Assembly: GCA_020636325.1 (NCBI GenBank) | Contig: JACJYC010000007.1 | Span: 62,001-126,000 of the forward strand | DNA: 64,000 bases | Source of the DNA: Lewinellaceae bacterium | Lineage (GTDB): Bacteria; Bacteroidota; Bacteroidia; Chitinophagales; Saprospiraceae | Direction: 5' to 3' | Shown: one piece after another, positions 50,848 to 60,062 of the stretch | How the letters are laid out: each line of letters opens with the position of its first letter | Numbering within the stretch: position 1 is the first letter of the stretch | The notes under the pieces: model-generated | Databases searched by the model: none | Told to the model about the DNA's origin: nothing | The model's input: the letters and a program-made list of their open reading frames with translations, nothing else | Position numbers and translations under genes: made by a program

Positions 50848-53800
50848 ATGAAGCATCGCCTATTAACGCTCTTCGGTTTCCTCATCTCCCTTGCGGCCCT
50901 TCAGGCGCAAAACGGCAATTTTTATATCAGCGGCCCGGAGGTGCTCTGTGAAAACGGTTGCGCGACCTACGTACTGGAAGGCCAGGGCAGCACCTTGCCG
51001 GCGGATACGCTGATCACCTGGACGGCTACAGACAACGCCGGCGGGAACGTCGTCAGCATCAACAGTTCCGGGAAATTTGCGACGATCTGCTTTCAGGGAA
51101 CCGGCAGTTTCACCATTCTCGCAGAAATTACCATGTCGCCGACCGGGCCCGTATTTACAGCAACCTTTCAGGTTTTTGTCTCTCACGGCCCGTTGCTGGC
51201 TATTCAATCCGATTCCCCGTGCAGTGAAGGAATAACAACCCCGCCGGGCAGCGGGCAATGCGACAAGGTTTGCGCCAATAGCCTGATCCATTATTATGCC
51301 TACGACCTGGCCGGGGCAACTTACCCGGTCCAATGGAATGTCAGCGGCGCCGAAAGCTTTGACGTCGACCCATCCCAGCAATCGGCTACCGTACAGTGGG
51401 GCGCCCCGGGCACGGGTTATGTTTCCGTGTTCGGCGGCTTCACCGATCTCTGCGTAGGCGAACAAAGCCTTTGTGTGGAGATCCTGGAAAATGCCGTAGC
51501 TTCCTTCACGACTACCCCGCAGAACGACGGTTCCGAACTGCGGGTCTGCGAAGGCCAGACCGTTCAGTTTACCAACACCAGCCAAAACGGCGCGCATTTC
51601 TTCTGGGAGCTGGGCCCCTACGGCACTTCCATGGAAACGGATGCGGAAGCTACCTTCGAGACACCCGGCACCTATGAGATCCGGCTGATTGCCAACAACT
51701 CCTGCTACTGCCAGGCAGATACGGCTACCTTGACGGTCATTGTTGAAGACGCCGAAAGCCCCCTGCTGGACTGCGTCGGAACGATCTGCGCCGGTGAAAC
51801 CGTGACCTACACCTCGGCAACCGAGTGCGGCATCTATCACTGGCAGATCAGCGGCTCCTACAATATCGTTGACGGGGGCGCAACTGCGGACAATTTCATC
51901 ACCATCGAATGGCTCGACGGGCCTGCCGGCACCATCGAACTGACCGTGGAGGACTGCCCCAACGCCAATGTCTGCCTGGAGCCGACCATCCGGCAGATCC
52001 CCATCCTGTCGGACAACGCCGAAATTGACGGCCCCGACCGGGTTTGCCTGGGGGAGGTTACCCAATATGATCTCATCCCATACGAAGGAACGGAGTTCAT
52101 CTGGACGGTTTCCAACTTCGGCACCATCGTATCGGGGCAGGGCACCAACTCCATCACCGTCAAGTGGTTCGACGGATTCTACCCCAGCCAGGCCCAAATG
52201 GTGACCGTCGAATACAGCAACTGCTACCTGGGTTGCGGCGGCGCCGATACCCTCGTGGTGAACGTACGCCCGGAATACTACGTCACCGGGCCGATCGAAG
52301 TGTGCGCCGACGGCACCTATAACTACCAGGCAAAAAACACGCAAAATAACGCGGCCGTCAGCGGCATCTGGCAGCTGCTGGCCCTCGACGGCACGCAGGT
52401 CTGGAACAGCGGCAGCCCCACCGCCAACCCGGCCGTTCCCTTTACCGTTCCGCCGGGTTATTACAACCTGACCATGACGGCCGATAACCCCGCCGGCTAT
52501 TGTACCGACGGCTTCGAATTGCAGATCGAGGTCAAAACGCCGCCCGTTGCGCCCGCATCCATCAGCGGAGAACCCAATATCTGCCCGGGCAACACCTATT
52601 CCTACAAAGCGGAAGGCGCTGAGGCCTCCTCCAGCATCCGGTGGGAGGTCAACAACGGCGGCACCGTTTCGACGATAATCGGCAACCCGATCAACGTCAT
52701 GTGGGGCGCTGCGCCGCCTTATTCGCTTACGGCGGTCGCGGTCAGCAACAACGGGCTGGGATGCGAATCGGCTCCCCTTACCCTCAATGTCAACCAGCTG
52801 AGCGGTTTTACCATCAACGGCGCCGCAGATGTTTGCCTGGATCAGATCAGCGCTTTTTCCACCCAGGGTTACGCCGGCATCGATTACGTGTGGTCCATCA
52901 GCCCGGCCGGCGCCGGCACCATCACAGGCGACCCGAAAAAGCCGTCTGTTGAGATCCTGTGGCATATTGCGGGCGCTGCGACGGTAACCGTTGACGTGTG
53001 CGGACAGAGCGCCGGGTTCCCGGTGACGGTCCATGCCTTACCGGAACCGGTGGTCAATCACCCAACTGACCTGTGCCCCAATGCGACCGTGCAGTTGCAA
53101 ACCACTGCCCCGTTTGACGCCTATGAATGGCTCGACGAGAACGGCAACCTGCTCAGCAATGCGGTTGCGCCCAACCTCGGTCCGGGTTATCTCCAGGTCC
53201 GGGTAACGGACCAATACGGCTGCCTCGGCGATACAACCTTCTATATTGATCCGCATCCCGCTTCAGAGATCAACATCTCGACGCCGGATCCGGATGTTTT
53301 CTGCGGGCTTCCTCCGCAGGCGACCCTGTACGCCCTCAACTCCAGCGCCGGCTACAATTACCAATGGTACCTGGACGGCGCTTCGGTAGGCGCCAACAAT
53401 CCAAGCTTCAACGCTACCGCTTACGGAGCCTATCAGGTCGGCATCACCGACGTTTACGGTTGCACTTTCCTGTCCAATGTGATCAGTATTGACAGTTGCG
53501 GCGGCGGCAGCGGAGGCCCCGGGCCTATGTTTGACTGCACCGGCTCGGATTTCGATTTCGGCATACAACCCGGTACGGCCTGCAACGAACGGTCCTACAC
53601 CAACCTGTCCACCAATTTCACGGCGGGCTCCACCATCTGGTATTATTCTCTGGCCGGGAGCGATTTCTGGAGCCAGTTCTCCACGGATGAAAACCCGGTT
53701 TTCACCTATCCGGAAGCCGGTTTTTACCGGGTTGCCGTGACCGGGGAATACACGAATCCGAGCGGGGATGTGGGGCGCTGCGGCGCCATCCGGGTCGATA

Positions 53801-56800
53801 CGGTAGTGGTGGCCGCTGATTTTGAAGTGGACAACGCCTGTCCCGGTGAAGCGGTGGAGTTTTTCGACCTGTCCACCTTCCTGCCGATCGCGTCGATCAC
53901 CGGCTGGAGCTGGAACTTCGGCGATCCCGGCAGCGGGGCAGCCAATACGTCTTCCAATCAGGACCCGACGCACACCTTTGCCGCTGCTGGTTCGTACACC
54001 GTCAGCCTGACGATCACGTCGAATACCGGCTGTACCTCGACCATTACCCGCCAGCTGGAGGTTTACCCGCCCCCGCCGGTGACCTTTGCCGAGCCGGAAG
54101 TGAACTGCGAGGGGACCGCCATCGAATTCAATGCCGATGTGCCCTCCAACGTCACCTATGCCATCTGGAATTTCGGCGATCCGGCAAGCGGCGCGGCCAA
54201 CCAGTCGCAACTGTTCGATACCTATCACCAGTTTGACGCCCCGGGAAATTACAATATCAAGCTGGACGTCACCAGCATTTACGGCTGCTCGAACGTCTTT
54301 TCCCGGCAGTTGACCATTGCCCCGAACCTGCTGGCCGGCGATATCGCGCTCAGTCAGCCCTCACCGATCTGCGAAGGAGACACAACCACTTTGAGCGCAC
54401 CGGCCGGCGGCCTGACCTGGCTTTGGTCGGACAGCACGGCTGTGGAAAACCTGGCCGTGGGCCAAACCGGCGTGTATTCGGTGACCGTCACCGACGCGGA
54501 AGGCTGCACCTATACGCCGGGGGCGGTGACGGTGGACGTCATTGAATCGCCCGAAGCGCCGATCCGAGCGCTTACCCTGAACGAATACGGCCAGCCGACC
54601 GGATATTTCTACGACACCTACAGCATTTGCGAAGGCGAGGACGTCTATCTCGAAACCACGGAAAACACCCAGTATTCCTACCTCTGGTCAAACGGAGAAA
54701 CCACGACCCGGATCGAGTTTTCGGAACTCCGCGACAACCAGCTTTCGGCCGGTTCCCATGAAATTTTCCTGACGGTAACCGACAACGCGACCGGCTGTTC
54801 ACAGGTCATCGGCCCGTTTGTGGTGGAAGTGCACGGGCTTCCGGCCAACGTTCAGATCACGGCATCCAACCCGGGTCTGATCTGCGAAGGGACGGAAACG
54901 ACCTTCAGCGTTTCGTCGCCCGATCCGGGATTGACCTACGTGTGGAATAACAATGAAACCGGACCGACCATGACAACCGCCCAACCGGGCATTTACTACG
55001 CAACGGCCACCAACGCGTTCGGCTGCTCCGCCGAAAGCAACTCCCTGGTCATTGTGGACGGGCCCGACATCAGCAAGATCCCCAGCGGATGCCATACCCG
55101 GTGCAGCCCGGATACGATCTGTTTCCCGCTGCTGCCGGATGTAACCAGCTACCAGTGGTATTTCAATGACGCGCCTGTGGCGGGGCCGGAAGGGCAATTG
55201 CCGCAGCTCGTCGCTACCCAGAGCGGAGATTACTACGTCCAGATGGTATCCACCCAGGGATGCACCCTCAACTCGGGCACGCTCAGTCTGGAAATGCAGG
55301 AAGGTTTCGGCACCATCCGCGGCAACGTATATTTTGATCTGAATGAAGACGGGGTTATTGACCCGGCGGACTCTCTGATGGCCAATATCCATATTGACTT
55401 GTCCCAAAACGGAACCCCGGTTTCCCAGACCAGTACCGACGGTTCGGGCGCCTATGTTTTTGCCGATATTCCGAGCGGCCCCTATACCGTCACACTCGAC
55501 ACCCTGTCGCTTGACCCCGGCGTCCGGGTTTATCAGGTCAGCTTCGATACGCTGATCAGCGGTTGCGGGATGGATGACATCCGGATCGATTTCCTGTGCT
55601 ACCTCGACTGTACAAGCATGGAAAGCCACGCCCAGGATGTGGTGCTTTGCCCGGGTGAGACATTCGTTTACGACGGCATCCCCTATGCCAGCGACACCAC
55701 CTTCACCGCTCATTTCACGACGGCGTTCGGCTGCGATTCCTCCGAGGTGATCACCATTGTCGTATCCCGGCCGGATACCACCTTCATTTCGATCCCCACC
55801 TGCGGAGACACGCCGGTAGATTATACCGGGCAGCAATTGGTCGCAGGCAGTACAACGGCTTTCCACTTCCCGAACCAGTACGGCTGCGATTCGGTGGTAG
55901 TGGTCGATATTCCGCAATTGCCTGTTCAGTCGGAGTCGTTGACCTTTGACCTGTGCCAGGGTGAGACCATGGTTTTTGACGGCGTTACCCTGGAGCCGGG
56001 CGATACGCAGGTTTTCACCTATACCAACCAGTCGGGTTGCGATTCGCTGGTCACGGTGAGCATAAACGGATTGCCGGCGGATGCAACAACGCTGGAATTG
56101 ACGGCCTGCTCAGGTTCAAGCGTCACCTACGCGGGCGCCACCCTTATGCCGGGCGACCAGCAGGATTTCGGCTTCACCAACCAGAACGGCTGCGATTCTA
56201 CGGTCAGCGTCAGCGTGGTGGAATTGCCGGTTTACCATGAAATGATGAATTTCCAGGCCTGCACGGGATCGACCATCATTTTTGACGGGGTCGCGGTGGC
56301 GGCGGGCGCCAACCAGGTATTTGCCTATACGACTGCCGAGGGTTGCGATTCGACCATTACGGTTCAGGTGGCTGAGGTGAGCGGGTACGACCAGTCGCTT
56401 GCCCTGAGCGTGTGCGCAGGCGAGACGGCGGAATTCAACGGCGTCACCCTGCAAGCGGGCGAAACGCGCGTTTTCAACCTGGTTTCCCAGGGCGGATGCG
56501 ATTCCACCATCACCGTATCTGTGACGGGGGCTCCGGCACTGGATTTCATCGCTTCGGCTGCGCCCTCCTGCGACAATGAAGCCAGCGGGTCGGTCAGCGT
56601 TGTTTTCAACGGGCCCGCGCCGGCCGGGGCGGCGTACTCCCTGAACGGGGTCGATTTCCAGGATACTCCGGTCTTTGAATCGCTGGAACCGGGGGATTAC
56701 ACGGTCATCGTCCGGGATGCCAACGGATGTACGGCCGGGCAAAATATCACGATTGACGGGCTTGAACCGCTTAAGATCACGGTGGAACCCCAGGTACTGC

Positions 56801-57291
56801 CCTGCAGCCAGGACCCTGTCATGCTGATCGCCGAGCTGCAAAGCGGCGGGGATTCGGAAGTGACCTATACCTGGTCGAACGGCGCCGACGGTCCGGCGAT
56901 TGAGGTTGATGAAGCGGGCATTTACACCCTGACCGCAGCCAATGATTGCGAAACCGTTACGGTTGACGGGGTTGTCGGACAAGAATACAGCAATGACCTG
57001 CGGGCCATTTATGTGCCCAACGCGTTCTCTCCGGGCGGCGGCACCGACAATGCCGTTTTCCGAGCCTATCCGGGCGGGCAGGTGCAGGTGAATGATTTCC
57101 AGTTGATGGTGCTTGACCGTTGGGGCAACCTGTTGTTCAGGACAGAAGACCTCCAGAACGGTTGGGACGGCGAGGCCAAGGGCCATATGATGCCGGCCGC
57201 CGTTTATGTGTGGCGGCTGGAAGCCGAGATCGAAGTCTGCGGCGAAACGAGAAAGCTGCAGAAGCAAGGCGATCTCATGTTGATCCGGTAA
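50848..57291 (+). CDS. Giant PKD/Ig-like surface protein with T9SS type B sorting domain
   Basis: 2147 residues with a signal peptide (1-20, LQAQ). Repeated Ig-like/PKD units run to about 1480 (FFWELGPYGTSMETDAEATF, WSWNFGDPGSGAANTS, YAIWNFGDPASGAANQS). A SdrD-B/Cna-B-like domain follows (GTIRGNVYFDLNEDGVIDPADS, residues about 1486-1590). Residues about 1590-1900 are six tandem repeats of 45-50 residues with the pattern C.GxxxxFxGxxLxxGxxxxFxxxNxxGCDSxxxVxV, then a SprB-like unit. The last 95 residues (IYVPNAFSPGGGTDNAVF, VLDRWGNLLFR, GWDGEAKGHMMPAAVYVW) are the T9SS type B sorting domain. Expected to be a long adhesin or gliding-related filament. Confidence 0.93.
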   Translation: MKHRLLTLFGFLISLAALQAQNGNFYISGPEVLCENGCATYVLEGQGSTLPADTLITWTATDNAGGNVVSINSSGKFATICFQGTGSFTILAEITMSPTGPVFTATFQVFVSHGPLLAIQSDSPCSEGITTPPGSGQCDKVCANSLIHYYAYDLAGATYPVQWNVSGAESFDVDPSQQSATVQWGAPGTGYVSVFGGFTDLCVGEQSLCVEILENAVASFTTTPQNDGSELRVCEGQTVQFTNTSQNGAHFFWELGPYGTSMETDAEATFETPGTYEIRLIANNSCYCQADTATLTVIVEDAESPLLDCVGTICAGETVTYTSATECGIYHWQISGSYNIVDGGATADNFITIEWLDGPAGTIELTVEDCPNANVCLEPTIRQIPILSDNAEIDGPDRVCLGEVTQYDLIPYEGTEFIWTVSNFGTIVSGQGTNSITVKWFDGFYPSQAQMVTVEYSNCYLGCGGADTLVVNVRPEYYVTGPIEVCADGTYNYQAKNTQNNAAVSGIWQLLALDGTQVWNSGSPTANPAVPFTVPPGYYNLTMTADNPAGYCTDGFELQIEVKTPPVAPASISGEPNICPGNTYSYKAEGAEASSSIRWEVNNGGTVSTIIGNPINVMWGAAPPYSLTAVAVSNNGLGCESAPLTLNVNQLSGFTINGAADVCLDQISAFSTQGYAGIDYVWSISPAGAGTITGDPKKPSVEILWHIAGAATVTVDVCGQSAGFPVTVHALPEPVVNHPTDLCPNATVQLQTTAPFDAYEWLDENGNLLSNAVAPNLGPGYLQVRVTDQYGCLGDTTFYIDPHPASEINISTPDPDVFCGLPPQATLYALNSSAGYNYQWYLDGASVGANNPSFNATAYGAYQVGITDVYGCTFLSNVISIDSCGGGSGGPGPMFDCTGSDFDFGIQPGTACNERSYTNLSTNFTAGSTIWYYSLAGSDFWSQFSTDENPVFTYPEAGFYRVAVTGEYTNPSGDVGRCGAIRVDTVVVAADFEVDNACPGEAVEFFDLSTFLPIASITGWSWNFGDPGSGAANTSSNQDPTHTFAAAGSYTVSLTITSNTGCTSTITRQLEVYPPPPVTFAEPEVNCEGTAIEFNADVPSNVTYAIWNFGDPASGAANQSQLFDTYHQFDAPGNYNIKLDVTSIYGCSNVFSRQLTIAPNLLAGDIALSQPSPICEGDTTTLSAPAGGLTWLWSDSTAVENLAVGQTGVYSVTVTDAEGCTYTPGAVTVDVIESPEAPIRALTLNEYGQPTGYFYDTYSICEGEDVYLETTENTQYSYLWSNGETTTRIEFSELRDNQLSAGSHEIFLTVTDNATGCSQVIGPFVVEVHGLPANVQITASNPGLICEGTETTFSVSSPDPGLTYVWNNNETGPTMTTAQPGIYYATATNAFGCSAESNSLVIVDGPDISKIPSGCHTRCSPDTICFPLLPDVTSYQWYFNDAPVAGPEGQLPQLVATQSGDYYVQMVSTQGCTLNSGTLSLEMQEGFGTIRGNVYFDLNEDGVIDPADSLMANIHIDLSQNGTPVSQTSTDGSGAYVFADIPSGPYTVTLDTLSLDPGVRVYQVSFDTLISGCGMDDIRIDFLCYLDCTSMESHAQDVVLCPGETFVYDGIPYASDTTFTAHFTTAFGCDSSEVITIVVSRPDTTFISIPTCGDTPVDYTGQQLVAGSTTAFHFPNQYGCDSVVVVDIPQLPVQSESLTFDLCQGETMVFDGVTLEPGDTQVFTYTNQSGCDSLVTVSINGLPADATTLELTACSGSSVTYAGATLMPGDQQDFGFTNQNGCDSTVSVSVVELPVYHEMMNFQACTGSTIIFDGVAVAAGANQVFAYTTAEGCDSTITVQVAEVSGYDQSLALSVCAGETAEFNGVTLQAGETRVFNLVSQGGCDSTITVSVTGAPALDFIASAAPSCDNEASGSVSVVFNGPAPAGAAYSLNGVDFQDTPVFESLEPGDYTVIVRDANGCTAGQNITIDGLEPLKITVEPQVLPCSQDPVMLIAELQSGGDSEVTYTWSNGADGPAIEVDEAGIYTLTAANDCETVTVDGVVGQEYSNDLRAIYVPNAFSPGGGTDNAVFRAYPGGQVQVNDFQLMVLDRWGNLLFRTEDLQNGWDGEAKGHMMPAAVYVWRLEAEIEVCGETRKLQKQGDLMLIR

Positions 57292-57434
57292 TGACCGGGG
57301 ACGCCGAAGGCCATGCCGAAGGCGTTCTTGGAAAGCAGGTGCATATATGCCGCCGGCCCCAGGGTTGGCGGTTTTTTTTTTGGAGGGGATACGGGATGAG
57401 GTCAACGGATTCTTTCCAAACCGGATAAAAAATT

Positions 57435-57480
57435 TTGAAGTTATAAAAAATGGAATAACTTTGCATCACAAAGTACTTTT
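57435..57480 (+). promoter_or_regulatory. Promoter and operator of the membrane protein/winged-helix operon
   Basis: TTG (57435-57437), 18-bp spacer, TAACTTTG (57456-57463). Overlapping its end is ACTTTG-N5-CAAAGTACTTTT (57458-57480), which ends one base before the ATG. The element contains the palindromes ACTTTG/CAAAGT and AAAGTACTTT and is repeated at the creD promoter. Confidence 0.75.
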
Positions 57481-57481
57481 C

Positions 57482-58105
57482 ATGAATAACACCAAACACC
57501 TGGATGATCTGGCGGCCATCCGCTCGATCATGGAGCGGTCGACCAAGTTTCTTTCGCTGAGCGCGTTGGCGGCCATCATGGCCGGGGTTTATGCGCTGGC
57601 GGGGGCTGTCATTGCTTACCGGGTCATTTATACGGCGCCGGCGGTATTGTACCCTGATCTGGCCGGCGGCCGGTTGATCACGCCGGCCACTTCCCCGCTT
57701 TTGGTCATTGCCCTGAGTGTTTTGTTACTGGCCATCGGCACGGGGTTGTGGTTGAGCTACCGGAAGGCCCAAAAGGCGGGACAACCGCTGTGGAACCGTT
57801 CCGCATTGCGCCTGGTGGTCAATTTCAGTTTTCCGATGGCGGTCGGCGGTTTCGTGGTCATTGTCTTTTATCTCCGCGGGTATTATTCCCTGCTGGCGGC
57901 CTCTACGCTGATTTTTTACGGACTGGCGCTGATCAATGCGGGCAATTTCACCTTCAGCGATGTGCGGAAGCTGGGCGTACTGGAAGTGCTGACGGGTTTG
58001 ACGGCGTTGATCTTCCCGGGGAAAGGATTGCAATTCTGGGCATTCGGATTCGGCATTTTGCACTTGATTTACGGTGTTTTGATGTACCGGAAATACGAAA
58101 GATAA
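57482..58105 (+). CDS. Six-helix integral membrane protein of unknown function
   Basis: The ATG at 57482 is chosen because the promoter/operator lies directly before it. 207 residues. About six TM helices: LSALAAIMAGVYALAGAVIAY, LLVIALSVLLLAIGTGLWL, LVVNFSFPMAVGGFVVIVFYL, LLAASTLIFYGLALI, LGVLEVLTGLTALIF and FGFGILHLIYGVLMY. The charged N-terminus contains LDDLAAIRSIMERSTKFLSLS. The winged-helix regulator gene follows three bases after the stop, so the two form an operon that also faces creD. Similar proteins stand next to CreD loci in Bacteroidota. It may be a membrane-stress effector or sensor; this is inference. Confidence 0.8.
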   Translation: MNNTKHLDDLAAIRSIMERSTKFLSLSALAAIMAGVYALAGAVIAYRVIYTAPAVLYPDLAGGRLITPATSPLLVIALSVLLLAIGTGLWLSYRKAQKAGQPLWNRSALRLVVNFSFPMAVGGFVVIVFYLRGYYSLLAASTLIFYGLALINAGNFTFSDVRKLGVLEVLTGLTALIFPGKGLQFWAFGFGILHLIYGVLMYRKYER

Positions 58106-58108
58106 CGC

Positions 58109-58405
58109 GTGAAAGGATTTATACAGGATCTGAACAAAGCCTTTGAAAGCCGGATCCGGCTGGGCATTATGTCGGCACTGATGGTGAACGACAAGGTGGA
58201 TTTCAGTACCCTGAAGGAATTGCTGGAAACGACCGACGGCAACCTGGCCAGCCATACGCGGGCGCTGGAAAACCTGGAATATATCAAAGTGGAAAAATCC
58301 TTTGTGGGGCGGAAGCCGAATACGCGGTTTTCGATAACCAGGGAAGGGAGAGCGGCGTTTGAGCAGCATTTGGCGGCGCTGGAGCGGATGTTGAAGGGGT
58401 TGTAG
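58109..58405 (+). CDS. Winged-helix transcriptional regulator (HTH_27 type)
   Basis: 98 residues, GTG start three bases after the previous stop. One winged-helix domain: FESRIRLGIMSALMVNDKVDFSTLKELLETTDGNLASHTRALENLEYI carries the recognition helix, and the wing is VEKSFVGRKPNTRFSITREG. It matches the PF13601-type small regulators usually found beside creD. The shared operator in front of its own operon and in front of creD is the obvious target, giving autoregulation. A 21-bp tandem array starts right after the stop codon. Confidence 0.9.
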   Translation: MKGFIQDLNKAFESRIRLGIMSALMVNDKVDFSTLKELLETTDGNLASHTRALENLEYIKVEKSFVGRKPNTRFSITREGRAAFEQHLAALERMLKGL

Positions 58406-58650
58406 CTGGATGCTTGTTGCTGGATACTAGATGCTTGTTGCTGGATACTAGATGCTTGTTGCTGGGTACTAGATGCTTGTTGCTGGATACTAGGTGCTTG
58501 TTGCTGGATACTAGGTGCTTGTTGCTGGGTACTAGATGCTTGCCCGCCGTCGCTCTTGGGAGCTATGGCGGACGGGGGATGCTGCCACGCTGAGGCGCGG
58601 TGGATGCTGGATGCTGGATGCTGGATGCTGGATGCTGGATGCTGGATAAG
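58406..58650. repeat. 21-bp tandem array, hairpin module and heptamer array
   Basis: Six copies of a 21-bp unit (three heptamers: GATGCTT GTTGCTG GATACTA) run from the regulator's stop codon to about 58541. A hairpin (CCGCC..GCTC/GAGC..GGCGG, 58542-58575) and then a CCACGC-TGAG-GCGCGG hairpin and seven CTGGATG heptamers reach 58648. From the first hairpin on, the block closely matches 10508-10583, 48 kb away. This accounts for most of the gap before creD. Confidence 0.88.
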
Positions 58651-58681
58651 AGGGTTAATGATCAAATTTTTTTAAATATAA

Positions 58682-58704
58682 ACTTTGAAAAGCAAAGTAC
58701 TTTT
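58682..58704 (+). promoter_or_regulatory. Operator in front of creD
   Basis: ACTTTG-N5-CAAAGTACTTTT, the same 23-bp arrangement as at 57458-57480 but with a different N5. A near-match -7 box (AAACTTTG, 58680-58687) overlaps its start. The ATG of creD follows 14 bp later. Confidence 0.7.
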
Positions 58705-58718
58705 AAAACCAATAAACC

Positions 58719-60044
58719 ATGGAAGATAATATTCGCGAAACGACGAGCAAAATCGGGAATTGGATGCGGGATTCCATTTTATTCAAATCAATGGCCATCG
58801 GATTTCTGGTGCTGATCCTGCTGATCCCCATTGCGATGATCCATAACCTGATCTGGGAAAGGCAGGCGCGCGCGCAGGAGGCCATTCAGGAAGTAAGCGC
58901 CTTTTGGGGTGGGCCGCAGACCATCACCGGGCCGGTATTGACCGTGCCGTACCTGGAATGGGTGGAGATAAACAACGAGCGGTCCTCTATCCAGCGCATG
59001 GCTTTTTTTCTGCCGCAGCAATTGCAGGTCAAGGGCGATGCCAAGCACCAGATCCGAAAGCGCGGGATCTATGATGTCATCCTATACCAATCGGATCTTA
59101 ACTTGACCGGGGCCTTCGAAAAGCCCAATTTTTCGGCGTTGCACATCAATCCGGAAAACGTACTCTGGGATCAGGCGCGGCTTTCGGTCGGCATTACCGG
59201 TATGGAAGGGATCAAAAACATGATCAACTTCGACTGGAACGGAACAGAATTCCGGATGGAGCCGGGCACTGCTTCAGCGGAGCTGCTGCCGTCGGGGGTC
59301 AGCAAGGAAGTGCCGCTTTCAGGCGATAAAACCAGCTTTACTTTCTCCATCCCGTTGCGGATCAACGGCAGCCAATCCCTGCGCTTTGAGCCGGTCGGCC
59401 AGGAAACGGCCGTTGACCTGAGATCCGACTGGCCGTCGCCGAGTTTTGAAGGCAGCTTCCCGCCGGAGCCCCGGGAAATCGGTCCGGACGGCTTCTCGGC
59501 CCATTGGCAGGTGTTCAACCTCAACCGGCCCTACCCCCAAAGCTGGACGGGCAATCAGTTTCAACTCGGTTCCTCTTTCGGCGTCCGGTTGATCCAGCCG
59601 GTTGACGAATACGCCAAAAACGAGCGATCGGCCAAGTACGGCATCCTGATCGTCGGATTGACGTTTCTGATCTACTTCTTCTTTGAAACCCTGCGCAAGT
59701 TTCACATCCACCCGTTCCAATACCTGCTCATCGGGCTTGCGCTCAGTATTTTTTATCTGCTGCTGTTGTCTCTGTCGGAGCAACTGGGCTTTAACCTGGC
59801 CTATCTGATCGGTTCGGTGGCCACCATCGGGTTGATCAGCCTGTACAGTTCGTCGATTTTCAAAAACGGCATAATGACCCTGCAACTGACCTTGCTGCTG
59901 GCGCTGATCTACGGGTTTGTCTTTGTGGTATTGCAACTCGAGGATTTTGCACTGCTTGCGGGCAGTATCGGGTTGTTTGCGGCGCTTGCGGCCGTGATGT
60001 ATTACTCGCGGAGGGTGGATTGGTACAATTTGAAGGGAAGTTGA
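58719..60044 (+). CDS. creD: CreD family inner-membrane protein
   Basis: 441 residues, full CreD length. TM1 spans residues 22-44 (SMAIGFLVLILLIPIAMIHNLI), followed by GPVLTVPYLEW, a large periplasmic domain (SVGITGMEGIKNMINFDWNG, FGVRLIQPVDEYAKNERSAKYGILIVGLTFLIYFFFE) and at least five further TM helices to the C-terminus. In gamma-proteobacteria CreD belongs to the CreBC envelope-stress regulon. In Bacteroidota it is usually found with a winged-helix regulator, as here. Its molecular activity is unknown. The operator upstream suggests control by the neighbouring regulator. Confidence 0.93.
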   Translation: MEDNIRETTSKIGNWMRDSILFKSMAIGFLVLILLIPIAMIHNLIWERQARAQEAIQEVSAFWGGPQTITGPVLTVPYLEWVEINNERSSIQRMAFFLPQQLQVKGDAKHQIRKRGIYDVILYQSDLNLTGAFEKPNFSALHINPENVLWDQARLSVGITGMEGIKNMINFDWNGTEFRMEPGTASAELLPSGVSKEVPLSGDKTSFTFSIPLRINGSQSLRFEPVGQETAVDLRSDWPSPSFEGSFPPEPREIGPDGFSAHWQVFNLNRPYPQSWTGNQFQLGSSFGVRLIQPVDEYAKNERSAKYGILIVGLTFLIYFFFETLRKFHIHPFQYLLIGLALSIFYLLLLSLSEQLGFNLAYLIGSVATIGLISLYSSSIFKNGIMTLQLTLLLALIYGFVFVVLQLEDFALLAGSIGLFAALAAVMYYSRRVDWYNLKGS

Positions 60045-60062
60045 CGGTAGCGCCGCAAGATT

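Noticed and set aside
50863..53034. 723-codon minus-strand open frame opposite the giant adhesin
   Set aside because: Low-complexity composition (Gly, Val, Asp, Arg) and complete overlap with a well-supported plus-strand gene.
58406..58541. CRISPR-like array of 21-bp units
   Set aside because: The units are directly contiguous with no spacers; it is a plain tandem repeat made of three heptamers.
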